Assembly: GCA_040500365.1 (NCBI GenBank) | Contig: CP148031.1 | Span: 558,001-622,000, forward strand | DNA: 64,000 nucleotides | Reading direction: 5' to 3' | Origin: Dehalobacter alkaniphilus | GTDB taxonomy: Bacteria; Bacillota; Desulfitobacteriia; Desulfitobacteriales; Syntrophobotulaceae | Shown here: one piece after another, positions 25,909-34,250 of the stretch | Layout of the letters: every line of letters starts with the position of its first letter | Numbering within the stretch: position 1 is the stretch's first letter | Position numbers and translations under genes: made by a program | The notes under the pieces: model-generated | What the model was told of the DNA's origin: nothing | The model's database searches: none | The model's input: only the letters and a program-made list of their open reading frames with translations

Positions 25909-27558
25909 GTGTCAAAGGATCAATTTGTCGTGTTGCCAAGGGAGCAATTATATAATGAGGTATGGAAAATATCAGGGACCGGCGTTTCAAAGAAATATAA
26001 CGTGCCATATGCTGAGCTACTGAGGCGTTGCAAAGAGGCAGATATTCCCCTTCCTCCATCCGGATATTGGACAAAACTAAATTTTGGTAAGCAAGTTACA
26101 CAAATACCTCTACCAGAGTCGCAGATTACTGAAGTTGCACTATCCACTGACATTACTTCTAAACGATCCAGTCATGCAACTACTTCTGATGATCGTAAAC
26201 CAATAGTAGATACTATGCAAACTGAAACTTCAGACATTTTGCAGGGAGATGCGGAACAAATTAAAGAATCTGAAATACAGACATCAGATCTAATAAAAGA
26301 TATGCCTCAACAGGAAGAGTCTACTTACCGTACGCTTTCTGATGAGTATAATATTTATAGTCGAGAAAAATTATATGAAGAGGTATGGACTGAATCCGTC
26401 GTTCAAGTAGCCAAACGATACGGAGTATCTGATGTAGCAATACATAAAGTTTGTAAATCACTCAATATACCTGTTCCTCCTCCTGGTTACTGGGCAAGGG
26501 TACGTGCGGGACAAAAGCTTAAAAAAACCCCGCTACCACCGTCAAACGGAATATCAGAGAAAATAGGGGCAAGAACTTATGAAGGTAAAAAGGTAAGTAA
26601 TGAACTTCCACAAGTCCTTTCATTCTTGACCGAAGACGAGAGACACAAAATTTTTACGGCTGCGCAACATATTCAAATAGGGCCTGAAGATACGCCACTG
26701 CACAAAAAAATTAATGCATATAAGTCCGCAGTTAGAGAATGGAATAAAAAAGATACAAGAACTGAGGGTGCGAAAAAAAGCTTGAAAAACTATTACAATC
26801 GCCCGCCGTTTCTTGCTGGGGTTATTTCAGATGAGACACTCCCGCGGGTGTACCGTATCCTTGATACTCTTTTCCGTGCGGTTGAAAAACTTGGCGGATC
26901 TGTCAATGATGGTCTTTCGCTCCAAATTCGAAATGAACATGTTGAGCTTGAAATCTTTGAGAACCAAGATGAAGTCAACCATATACTAACGAGACAAGAA
27001 GCGCAGGAAAAGATTATATATGAGGATGCAAAACGTCATGATCGTTGGGCTTCAAAGCCAAATATCCGCAAGTATGATTATGCCTTCAATGGACGACTGA
27101 GAATTTGTATTCGAAAGAATAGATATTTTAGAGACTCGGACAAAGTCAATATTGAATCTAGACTTGGAGAAATGCTAATTGAACTATATGAAGAGTCTGA
27201 AGTGGTACGAATTGATCGTGAAGCACGGGAGGAAGCTAAAAGGAAAGAGGCTGAGGAAAAAAGGCTACGCGAAGAGCATAGGGAGCGATATAATGAAGAA
27301 GTTGATAAAACTATTGCATTAACAAATGAGGCTCAGGATTATGATCTGGCATGTAAGATAAGGGCTTATATTACTGCCTTGGAGCCTAAATTAGATATGA
27401 ATGATAAAAATACTGTCGAGTATGTTGATTGGGTAAGGAAAAAAGCCGATTGGTTTGATCCAACTGTAGCCAGGGAAGACGAATTGTTTGGAGAGAGAGC
27501 CCATGAGGAAAATGAGGAGCGAAAAGCACTTAAGAAAAAATATTACTCGCCTTGGTAG
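25909..27558 (+). CDS. Uncharacterised cargo protein with duplicated GYW-type HTH
   Basis: 549 residues from GTG 25909, behind GAAAAGAGGGA. Two copies of one HTH-like module are visible: LPREQLYNEVWKISGTGVSK then PLPPSGYW near residue 50, and SREKLYEEVWTESVVQVAKR then PVPPPGYW about 155 residues later. The pattern (LY-x-EVW, HTH, IPxPPxGYW) is known from uncharacterised proteins of bacterial mobile elements. The last 200 residues are very charged and partly coiled coil (REAREEAKRKEAEEKRLREE). It ends 185 bases before the attachment site. Function unknown. Confidence 0.6.
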   Translation: MSKDQFVVLPREQLYNEVWKISGTGVSKKYNVPYAELLRRCKEADIPLPPSGYWTKLNFGKQVTQIPLPESQITEVALSTDITSKRSSHATTSDDRKPIVDTMQTETSDILQGDAEQIKESEIQTSDLIKDMPQQEESTYRTLSDEYNIYSREKLYEEVWTESVVQVAKRYGVSDVAIHKVCKSLNIPVPPPGYWARVRAGQKLKKTPLPPSNGISEKIGARTYEGKKVSNELPQVLSFLTEDERHKIFTAAQHIQIGPEDTPLHKKINAYKSAVREWNKKDTRTEGAKKSLKNYYNRPPFLAGVISDETLPRVYRILDTLFRAVEKLGGSVNDGLSLQIRNEHVELEIFENQDEVNHILTRQEAQEKIIYEDAKRHDRWASKPNIRKYDYAFNGRLRICIRKNRYFRDSDKVNIESRLGEMLIELYEESEVVRIDREAREEAKRKEAEEKRLREEHRERYNEEVDKTIALTNEAQDYDLACKIRAYITALEPKLDMNDKNTVEYVDWVRKKADWFDPTVAREDELFGERAHEENEERKALKKKYYSPW

Positions 27559-27742
27559 AACAAATGTAAAAGTCTTGATCGACAATAAATATTTTCATTA
27601 AAAATCGTTGCAACCGCCGTTGCAACCCAGTGCAAAAAAGGTAGTAAAAGCCAGTTTGTAACAGTTCTATAAAACTGTAAAACCAGCTATTTATCAGCAC
27701 TTTAGAATCAGATAGTTTACTTACGGATACCCAACAAGGTTC

Positions 27743-27786
27743 TCGTAATGAGCAGGTCGTCGGTTCGATTCCGACCATCGGCTCCA
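27743..27786 (+). tRNA. 3' fragment of tRNA-Thr(CGT), right attachment site (attR)
   Basis: From the anticodon loop (CGT at 27744-27746) to CCA (27784-27786) the sequence is a tRNA 3' half: anticodon-stem arm TGAGC, T-arm GTCGG-TTCGATT-CCGAC, acceptor arm CATCGGC, T, CCA. The expected 5' half (GCCGATG and a D-arm) is missing; phage sequence stands there instead. This is what remains on one side when a tyrosine-integrase element inserts in a tRNA. The exact core cannot be set without the other end. Confidence 0.85.
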
Positions 27787-27797
27787 CTAGAAACAAG

Positions 27798-27828
27798 ACC
27801 TCTAGGGTTTTTCCTTGGAGGTTATTTT
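27798..27828 (+). terminator. Terminator of the tRNA-Thr locus
   Basis: ACCTCTAGG (27798-27806) pairs imperfectly with CCTTGGAGGT (27813-27822), followed by TATTTT. It directly follows the tRNA fragment. Confidence 0.6.
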
Positions 27829-28120
27829 CGTGTTTGTATGCGTATTGTGTGTCAGAAAAATTTACAATTTATTAATAGTTTTTTACTCAGTTTTACAAAT
27901 CGACCTTTGAAGTTAACCTTTTTTACTTGTGCATGAAAACCTGCACCAAACGCAAGATTTTTTAATAAAAGTTTATGCATTACTATTGTAACGCAAAATG
28001 CCATTGATTACCAAGGATCATGCAGGTTTTGATAGTTTTCAGTAGCCACTATTTTGCTAATTGCTAAAATAAGCAGTAGGTGGAACGAATCTGGTTGCTT
28101 TTTTAATATCCGAATTTATT
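27829..28120. other. Junction region without a gene
   Basis: AT-rich 290-base stretch between the attachment site and the next open frame. I see no convincing start signal, RNA shape or repeat in it. Confidence 0.5.
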
Positions 28121-28327
28121 CTAAATGTCATCCTTTTGGCTCCTACTTCGGAATGCTCCTATGTCCCGATCAGTGAGCCGGTATTGTGACTTCTCAAAAT
28201 TGAAGTTCAGATCGAAGGACTTTAGTTTCCCGCATCGATCTTCAATATTCTGTACAATTTTTGTAGTAGTTTCGCTCAACATAAGACATAGATCGTCTTT
28301 TGTAAATCCATTTTTTCTGATTATCAT
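28121..28327 (-). CDS. Short hypothetical protein or gene remnant
   Basis: 68 residues on the minus strand. AAGGG lies 8 bases before the ATG. The sequence (KSFDLNFNFEKSQYRLTDRD, then FRSRSQKDD) is polar and unrecognised. It may be a remnant of an earlier insertion at this tRNA locus. The overlapping + strand frame has no start signal. Confidence 0.3.
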   Translation of the reverse strand: MIIRKNGFTKDDLCLMLSETTTKIVQNIEDRCGKLKSFDLNFNFEKSQYRLTDRDIGAFRSRSQKDDI

Positions 28328-28492
28328 TTTGCAGCCCTTTACTAATATATTTATAGACGGAGTTTCCTGTGAAAGTGGTAATCCTTCATCTGGATAGGCA
28401 TAATATCAATGGTGACATTTTGGTTTGCTATAGCCAATGCAAAAAAGATGGAATAATCCATGATAATGCATAGAACCATACCTAGAACTGTC

Positions 28493-28521
28493 TTGACAAC
28501 ATAAAGAATACATGATAGATT
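28493..28521 (+). promoter_or_regulatory. Promoter of the hydrogenase maturation operon
   Basis: TTGACA (28493-28498), a 17-base spacer and TAGATT (28516-28521): a good sigma-A-type promoter. Transcription would start near 28528, about 190 bases before the first gene, leaving a long leader. Confidence 0.75.
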
Positions 28522-28527
28522 TTAGTT

Positions 28528-28695
28528 TAATTAAATTGCAATGTATCTGCTCTCAACTCGTTTGTCTGGAGATACAAGGCTCGTTTTTTACCCGACCGCA
28601 AGGTATATCCGAGTGGAAAGGCGCTCATCCGGCATGTGTGTTTTCTTTTTTTGCCGTTTTGCTCCCTTTCCGTGGCTTGCGGAAAGGGAGTTTTT
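28528..28695 (+). promoter_or_regulatory. Structured leader with terminator (attenuator) of hyd operon
   Basis: TGTATCT and AGATACA (near 28541-28576) form a 7-bp helix. A second hairpin can form from CCGAGTG and CATCCGG, with one mismatch, just before a T-rich run (28641-28652). CTCCCTTTCC (28662-28671) and GGAAAGGGAG (28681-28690) make a perfect intrinsic terminator with TTTTT. GGAAAGG at 28615-28621 is complementary to CCTTTCC of that terminator's left arm, so an antiterminator is possible. No known riboswitch core (T-box, TPP, FMN, c-di-GMP, SAM) is recognised. Confidence 0.6.
28662..28695 (+). terminator. Leader terminator before hyd genes
   Basis: Perfect 10-bp stem (28662-28671 with 28681-28690), 9-base loop, then TTTTT. 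It lies 9 bases ahead of the ribosome site of the first gene. Confidence 0.85.
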
Positions 28696-28718
28696 GATTT
28701 TTGAAGGAGGACAAACCT

Positions 28719-28970
28719 ATGAACAAAAGAATTGGTATTATCGGTATTGTGGTTGAAGATCTCTCTTGTGTGGAGCATATCAATGCGGTTCTGCATGAAT
28801 ATGCCGGACTGGTCGTCGGACGGATGGGAATTCCCTACGGAGAACGGGGCGTATCGGTTATCTCGCTGATTGTCGACGGCAGTAATGATGAAATCAGTGC
28901 GCTGACTGGCAAACTGGGCCGGGTCTCCGGCGCGTCCGTTAAATCCATGATTACAAAAAGCAATAAGTAA
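28719..28970 (+). CDS. TM1266-family iron-only hydrogenase system regulator
   Basis: 83 residues, ATG 28719 behind GAAGGAGG; an upstream in-frame TTG is not needed. The protein is an ACT/NikR-like small beta-alpha domain: KRIGIIGIVVEDLSCVEHIN, then VGRMGIPYGERGVSVISLIV and a terminal strand. This family (typified by TM1266) is encoded with [FeFe]-hydrogenase maturases and is annotated as a putative regulator. It is first in the operon here, 19 bases before hydG. Confidence 0.85.
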   Translation: MNKRIGIIGIVVEDLSCVEHINAVLHEYAGLVVGRMGIPYGERGVSVISLIVDGSNDEISALTGKLGRVSGASVKSMITKSNK

Positions 28971-28989
28971 TTTGAAAGGGACGCAAAAT

Positions 28990-30441
28990 ATGAATTTTCT
29001 CAATAAATATCAAAAGGAATTCGATGAGTACGACAAGCTTGACCATGATTTTATTGACGACGATAAGATATGGGAACAGCTGAATAAATGGCACAACCCA
29101 TCTAGAGAAGACGTGCGGCGCGTGCTAAAAAAAGCGGAGCAGTGTGTACGGCTCGAGCCGGAGGAAACAGCGATTCTTATCCAAAACAAGGATGAGGATA
29201 CGATACAGGAGATGTATGAACTAGCCCATCAGCTGAAAGAAGAGGTTTACGGAGACCGTATCGTGTTTTTCGCGCCGCTTTATATCAGCGATGAATGCGC
29301 GAACAACTGCAAATACTGCGGTTTCCGCGCAAGCAACACCGCGATGCACCGCAAAACGCTCAGTATGGATGAAATCGAGCAGGAAGTGCGAATCATGATA
29401 GAAGAAGGCCAGAAACGTACTGTACTCGTTTATGGCGAATCTCCCGCAACCGAAGTGGATTTCATGTGCGATACGATCAAAAAAGTCTACAGCGTAAAAA
29501 CACAGCACGGTGAAATCCGCCGCGCAAACATTAACTGCGCGCCGCTCACCGTCGAAGAGCTGAAAAAACTTCAGGAAGTCGGTATCGGCACGTTCCAGGT
29601 CTTTCAGGAAACCTACCACCATGAAACTTATCATAAAATACATCCGGCCGGGACCATCAAGGGGCATTACCGCTGGAGACTTTACTGTATGGACAGGGCA
29701 CAAAAGGCCGGCATCGACGATATTGGACTCGGCGTTTTGTTTGGCCTGTACGACTGGCGTTTTGAGGTCATGGCCCTTTTATACCATACCATTCATCTGG
29801 AGGAAACTTTCAACGGTGTGGGACCACACACGATTTCATTCCCCAGGATCACTCCGGCGACCGGTACGCCATTCTCCGATCACCCCGAGTATGCGGTCAG
29901 CGACAGCGACTTCAAAAAGCTTGTTGCCGTCTTGCGCCTGTCCGTCCCATATACCGGCATGATTTGTACTGCACGTGAACCGGAAAAAGTACGTAGGGAG
30001 GTAATCTCGTTTGGGGTTTCACAGATCGATGCTGGAACGCGCATTGGCGTCGGCGCTTATGCACAGTCCAAAAACGCAAACCAGCTTCCCGACAAGGAAC
30101 AGTTTTCCATCGGCGACTCGCGGGCGCTGGATGATGTTGTCGGTGAAATATGTGATATGCATTTTATTCCCTCTTTTTGCACCGCGTGTTACCGTGCAGG
30201 CCGCACGGGGGAACATTTTATGAAGGTCGCAAAATCTAGGTTCGTACATAACTACTGCATACCGAACGCCATTTTCACGCTGAAGGAATACCTGCTCGAC
30301 TATGCGTCGGATGAAACAAGGGCCAAAGGCGAAAAAGTTCTCAAACAGCATGTCGAGCGGTTTAAAGGCCATCCAGCCTACGACACGATACTTGAGAATT
30401 TAAAGCGGCTGGAAAACGGCGAACGTGATTTACGCCTGTAG
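28990..30441 (+). CDS. hydG: HydG, radical SAM tyrosine lyase making CO and cyanide
   Basis: 483 residues. ATG 28990 follows GAAAGGGA. HydG cleaves tyrosine to p-cresol and dehydroglycine, and builds an Fe(CO)2(CN) unit for the H-cluster. The radical SAM cluster motif is CANNCKYC (C103, C107, C110). The auxiliary cluster motif near the C-terminus, CTACYRAGRTG with C397, C400 and C423, has the required C-x2-C-x22-C spacing. The related ThiH lacks this second site. It is followed by hydE after 9 bases. Confidence 0.96.
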   Translation: MNFLNKYQKEFDEYDKLDHDFIDDDKIWEQLNKWHNPSREDVRRVLKKAEQCVRLEPEETAILIQNKDEDTIQEMYELAHQLKEEVYGDRIVFFAPLYISDECANNCKYCGFRASNTAMHRKTLSMDEIEQEVRIMIEEGQKRTVLVYGESPATEVDFMCDTIKKVYSVKTQHGEIRRANINCAPLTVEELKKLQEVGIGTFQVFQETYHHETYHKIHPAGTIKGHYRWRLYCMDRAQKAGIDDIGLGVLFGLYDWRFEVMALLYHTIHLEETFNGVGPHTISFPRITPATGTPFSDHPEYAVSDSDFKKLVAVLRLSVPYTGMICTAREPEKVRREVISFGVSQIDAGTRIGVGAYAQSKNANQLPDKEQFSIGDSRALDDVVGEICDMHFIPSFCTACYRAGRTGEHFMKVAKSRFVHNYCIPNAIFTLKEYLLDYASDETRAKGEKVLKQHVERFKGHPAYDTILENLKRLENGERDLRL

Positions 30442-30450
30442 GAGAAGTCT

Positions 30451-31515
30451 ATGGATTTAAGTCTAAAAGACCCGGAAGGGTTCTCAAAATGGATGAATTC
30501 AGCCGGAAAAAAGGAACTTTCCGAGATTATCCGGTATTCTTTTGAGGAAGCAACCGCAGAAGAATGGTCGGTGATGTCCTCTTATGCAAATGAGCTGCGG
30601 GAAAAGTATTATGGCAGAAAGGTTTACTTTCGGGGGCTGATCGAGTTTTCCAGCTTTTGCAGGAACGATTGTTTCTACTGCGGACTTTGCAGAAGCAACC
30701 GAAGTGTCAAAAGGTACCGTTTGACGCCGGAGGAAATTTTTGATTGCTGCCGGACGGGCTATGATCTGGGTTTTCGCACCTTTGTGCTGCAAAGCGGCGA
30801 AGATAAGTATTTTACAGACGCGCGGCTGTGCAACATCATATCAGGGATCAAGGAGTTTTTTCCAGATTGTGCGGTGACCCTCTCAATGGGAGAGCGAAGT
30901 TTCGCTTCCTATAAATACCTATTCGATGCTGGGGCCGACCGGTACCTTCTGCGTCATGAAACGGCCGATGAGGCCCATTACGTCAAACTACATCCGCCGG
31001 AACTCAGCTTAAAAAACCGCAAACAGTGCCTATATTATCTAAAGGAAATCGGCTATCAGGTCGGAGCCGGCTTTATGGTGGATTCCCCTTTCCAGACCTT
31101 CGATACACTGGCGGAGGATTTTCTGTTTCTGAGGGAACTGAAACCCCAAATGATCGGCATCGGTCCGTTTATTCCGCAAAAGAATACAAGGTTCCGGGGT
31201 TATTGCACGCCGTCCTCCAGTCGGACATTGGCCTTGCTGTCCCTTATCCGGATCATGCTGCCGAAAACCCTTCTGCCTGCTACTACAGCGCTCGGCACCG
31301 TCGATCCCCTGGGGCGTGAAAAAGGACTGAAGGCCGGTGCCAATGTCGTCATGCCCAATCTTTCCCCGGTTAAGTACCGCAGGGATTATGCTTTATATGA
31401 TAATAAAATCTGTACCGGCGAAGAGGCGGCCGAATGCCTTTCCTGCCTTGCACGGCGTATTACGTCGGTCGGTTATATACCTGATTTTTCACGCGGGGAC
31501 TATATAGACTTTTAG
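30451..31515 (+). CDS. hydE: HydE, radical SAM maturase of [FeFe]-hydrogenase
   Basis: 354 residues, GGAGAAG 5 bases before the ATG. The radical SAM site is CRNDCFYC (C70, C74, C77). The flanking segments (KVYFRGLIEFSSFC, YCGLCRSN and later RHETADEAHYVKLHP) are those of HydE rather than biotin synthase. It works on the HydG product to assemble the diiron centre with its dithiomethylamine bridge. C-terminal cysteines (CTG, CLSC) exist but are not a second canonical cluster site. The length is normal. Confidence 0.94.
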   Translation: MDLSLKDPEGFSKWMNSAGKKELSEIIRYSFEEATAEEWSVMSSYANELREKYYGRKVYFRGLIEFSSFCRNDCFYCGLCRSNRSVKRYRLTPEEIFDCCRTGYDLGFRTFVLQSGEDKYFTDARLCNIISGIKEFFPDCAVTLSMGERSFASYKYLFDAGADRYLLRHETADEAHYVKLHPPELSLKNRKQCLYYLKEIGYQVGAGFMVDSPFQTFDTLAEDFLFLRELKPQMIGIGPFIPQKNTRFRGYCTPSSSRTLALLSLIRIMLPKTLLPATTALGTVDPLGREKGLKAGANVVMPNLSPVKYRRDYALYDNKICTGEEAAECLSCLARRITSVGYIPDFSRGDYIDF

Positions 31516-31529
31516 GGAAAGGATTTATT

Positions 31530-32945
31530 ATGCGAATAGAACAAGATATGCTGGGTGAGATGCAAATCAGTGATGGCGCGTATTATGGAATTCACACGGC
31601 GCGCGCGATGCAGAACTTCAAAATTACGGGCGTGCCGATTCACGCCGCGCTGGTTGACGCACTGGTATGCGTCAAAAAGGCCGCGGCAATTACAAACCGC
31701 AACATCGGCGCTTTGGACGGAAATATTGCGGGCGCGATCATAGCGGCATGTGACGAAATCCTTTTGGGTGCACTCATGGATCATTTTGTTGTTGACTGCA
31801 TGCAGGGTGGAGCGGGCACCTCCGCAAATATGAATGCAAACGAAGTGATCGCAAACCGCGCCATCAAACTGCTTGGCGAACACAAGGGCGACTATGCCCT
31901 TGTTCATCCATTGGATCATGTGAACTTTCATCAATCGACAAACGACGTGTTTCCAACCGCGGTGCGCATTGCCGCCATTCGTCTGCTTAAGCCTGTTATG
32001 GATCAGTTCGCTGCATTACAAACCGCGCTTCAGGAAAAAGAGGAGGAATTCTCCGATATCTTAAAGGTAGGCCGAACGCAGCTTCAGGACGCAGTCCCCG
32101 TCACGCTCGGTCAGGAATTCGGAGCGTGGGCACAGGCCGTTTCACGCGATCGCTGGCGGCTTTATAAGGCGGAGGAACGGCTCCGGCAGGTCAATATCGG
32201 AGGAACTGCCGTGGGAACCGGAATAAACGCCCCCAAAGCTTACATTTTCGCAATGATCGAACGTCTGCGGGAGCTCACGGGAATCGGCTTGTCACGGGCT
32301 GAATACATGATGGACCCTACGCAAAACTGTGACGTATTTGTCGAGGTTTCCGGCCTTTTGAAAGCGGCGGCGGTCAGCCTTACAAAAATTGCAAATGACT
32401 TACGGCTTTTGTCCTCGGGTCCGTGCGCGGGAATCGGCGAAATTGTTTTACCCGCCATACAGGCCGGCTCCTCGATCATGCCGGGTAAAGTCAATCCCGT
32501 GATGTGTGAAGCCGTAAATCAGGCAGCTTTTCAAATCATGGCGGACGATATGGCGGTAACTCTGGCGGCACAGGCGGGGCAGCTTGAATTGAACGCCTTT
32601 TTGCCCCTGATTGCAAAAAACCTATTTGACATGCTTGATCTGCTTGGGTCTGTGCTTCCCCTCTTCATCGACCGTTGCATCAGAGGAATTCAGGCTGACA
32701 GAGAAAGCTGCCTGCGAGAATTGAATGCTAGCTTTACCCTGGCAACGGCTCTGACCGGATACATCGGTTATGACAAAGCGTCCGAAGTCGCCGCGCTGTG
32801 TCGAAAAACAGGCAAGCCGGTAGGGGAAATCGTGCTGGAACAACGCCTGATGGACAAACAGACGCTGAATGAAATTTTAAAGCCGGAACGGCTTACGTCA
32901 CCCGGAGCCGCAATGGAAAAGGAGAAAGGGCAATGGAAAATATGA
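31530..32945 (+). CDS. aspA: Aspartate ammonia-lyase in the hyd maturation operon
   Basis: 471 residues. It converts aspartate to fumarate and ammonia. The fumarase/aspartase signature GSSIMPGKVNP is intact near residue 310, and HQSTNDVFPTAVRIA and the TAVGTGINA loop fit AspA. It lies inside the operon, overlapping hydF by 13 bases, which implies joint expression. Family members often occur with HydE/HydF in Clostridia. One inference is that it supplies ammonia for the amine bridge of the H-cluster; it may equally serve general metabolism. Confidence 0.9.
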   Translation: MRIEQDMLGEMQISDGAYYGIHTARAMQNFKITGVPIHAALVDALVCVKKAAAITNRNIGALDGNIAGAIIAACDEILLGALMDHFVVDCMQGGAGTSANMNANEVIANRAIKLLGEHKGDYALVHPLDHVNFHQSTNDVFPTAVRIAAIRLLKPVMDQFAALQTALQEKEEEFSDILKVGRTQLQDAVPVTLGQEFGAWAQAVSRDRWRLYKAEERLRQVNIGGTAVGTGINAPKAYIFAMIERLRELTGIGLSRAEYMMDPTQNCDVFVEVSGLLKAAAVSLTKIANDLRLLSSGPCAGIGEIVLPAIQAGSSIMPGKVNPVMCEAVNQAAFQIMADDMAVTLAAQAGQLELNAFLPLIAKNLFDMLDLLGSVLPLFIDRCIRGIQADRESCLRELNASFTLATALTGYIGYDKASEVAALCRKTGKPVGEIVLEQRLMDKQTLNEILKPERLTSPGAAMEKEKGQWKI

Positions 32946-34180
32946 ACGCAACACCTATGGCAAGCCGGTTTGCTATAGGGCTTTTCGGAAAGCGGAATGC
33001 CGGGAAATCCTCTCTTATCAACGCTATCACCGGGCAGGACATTGCGATTACTTCCGATGTGCCGGGGACGACGACGGATCCCGTTTATAAGGCCATGGAG
33101 CTTTTGCCGATCGGGCCGGTCGTATTGATTGATACCGCGGGGCTCGATGACGTGGACGGACTTGGAGCGCTACGTGTTGAGAAAACCTATGAAGTTTTGC
33201 GAAAATGCAACCTCGCAATTGTTGCCGTTGATGTGCAGTTAGGCATCTCGGAGTTTGAGGCGGAATTCATTGAACAACTCAAGCGAAGGAAGGTTCCGTC
33301 CGTTTGCGTACTGAATAAATGTGACAAAGGAGTGCTGGATGCAGGCGAGCTTGAGAAGCTGAAAGAGCTTGCCGGGATCCCGCTGATATGCGCAAGCACA
33401 ATAAACGGATTTGGGATTGATGAAATAAAAAAGCAAATCGTTGCAAATTCTGGATTTGAGGATGCGGAACCGGCGTTGGTCAGTGATTTGATCCACGCGG
33501 GCGACATTGCCGTACTAGTGACACCCATCGACAAGTCGGCTCCCAAAGGTAGGCTGATACTTCCTCAGCAGCAGACGATCCGCGATATCATCGAAAGCGA
33601 TGCGATGGTGATCGTAACAAAAGAGCACGAGCTCAAGCTGACGCTCGAACGTTTAAAGACGCCCCCCGCCATCGTGATTACGGATTCACAGGCCTTTCTT
33701 AAAGTGTCCGCGGACACCCCTCCCGGGATTCCCATGACATCGTTTTCAATTCTGTTCGCACGGCAAAAAGCGGACCTCGCGGAAATGGTGCGGGGTGTCA
33801 GGCGCATTGAAAAGCTGGCCCCTGGGGACAAGGTTCTCATTGTCGAGGGCTGTACCCATCACCGTCAGTCGGACGACATCGGTAAAGTAAAAATCCCGCG
33901 CTGGATACGCCAGATCGCGGGCGGAGGAATTGAATTTGAATGGGCAAGCGGCGCCTGTTTTCCAAAGGATATCTCCGGATATGCCGTGATCATCCACTGC
34001 GGCGGTTGTATGTTGAACCGCAGGGAAATGCAGTACCGCGTGCAAAAAGCGCGGGAACGTAGCACATCGGTCACCAATTACGGAATATTGATCGCATACG
34101 TAATGGGCATTCTCCCAAGGGCATTAAGGCCCTTCCCCCCCGCAAATCTGGCTTTGGAAGAAGTTGAGCCGATTAAATAA
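32933..34180 (+). CDS. hydF: HydF, GTPase scaffold for H-cluster assembly
   Basis: 415 residues, AAAGGAGAAAGGG before the ATG. The N-terminal domain is a small GTPase: GKRNAGKSSLINAI (from 19), PGTTTDP and DTAGL, and NKCD. The C-terminal cluster domain carries C307-T-H and HCGGCM (C356, C359), the CxH...HCxxC site of HydF. It holds the precursor cluster made by HydE and HydG and passes it to the hydrogenase. This completes the E-F-G set in one operon; the hydrogenase itself is not in the window. Confidence 0.95.
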   Translation: MENMNATPMASRFAIGLFGKRNAGKSSLINAITGQDIAITSDVPGTTTDPVYKAMELLPIGPVVLIDTAGLDDVDGLGALRVEKTYEVLRKCNLAIVAVDVQLGISEFEAEFIEQLKRRKVPSVCVLNKCDKGVLDAGELEKLKELAGIPLICASTINGFGIDEIKKQIVANSGFEDAEPALVSDLIHAGDIAVLVTPIDKSAPKGRLILPQQQTIRDIIESDAMVIVTKEHELKLTLERLKTPPAIVITDSQAFLKVSADTPPGIPMTSFSILFARQKADLAEMVRGVRRIEKLAPGDKVLIVEGCTHHRQSDDIGKVKIPRWIRQIAGGGIEFEWASGACFPKDISGYAVIIHCGGCMLNRREMQYRVQKARERSTSVTNYGILIAYVMGILPRALRPFPPANLALEEVEPIK

Positions 34181-34250
34181 GCAAACATTTAACATGGATC
34201 GGAATGTGGATAACGTGTATCCAACCACGGGGTTACCGGCGACAACCTTG

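Larger units (their letters stand above)
1..27786 (+). mobile_element. Prophage, right-hand part (podovirus-like, integrated in tRNA-Thr)
   Basis: An almost unbroken + strand morphogenesis block (terminase to ejection proteins), a lysis block and a right-end regulatory/cargo block stop at a 3' tRNA-Thr(CGT) fragment at 27743-27786. After it come that tRNA's likely terminator and host genes. Gene order with portal, scaffold, capsid and P22 gp4/gp10-like tail proteins, and no tape-measure or sheath gene, points to a short-tailed phage. No integrase, replication genes or second attachment site are visible, so the left boundary lies outside the window and the full element is longer than 27.8 kb. 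Bases 1-1700 are assigned to the phage by continuity only. Confidence 0.85.

Noticed and set aside
27530..27796. 88-residue minus-strand frame containing GIEPTTCSLRE
   Set aside because: This is the well-known false protein read from the antisense of a tRNA 3' end; it marks the attachment site, not a gene.
28540..28695. T-box or known riboswitch in the hyd leader
   Set aside because: The T-box AGGGTGG-ACCGCG core, TPP, FMN, SAM and c-di-GMP signatures were looked for by eye and not found; only an unnamed attenuator is supported.
28527..29003. 158-residue minus-strand frame over the hyd leader
   Set aside because: Overlaps promoter, terminator and the TM1266-type gene; no ribosome site.
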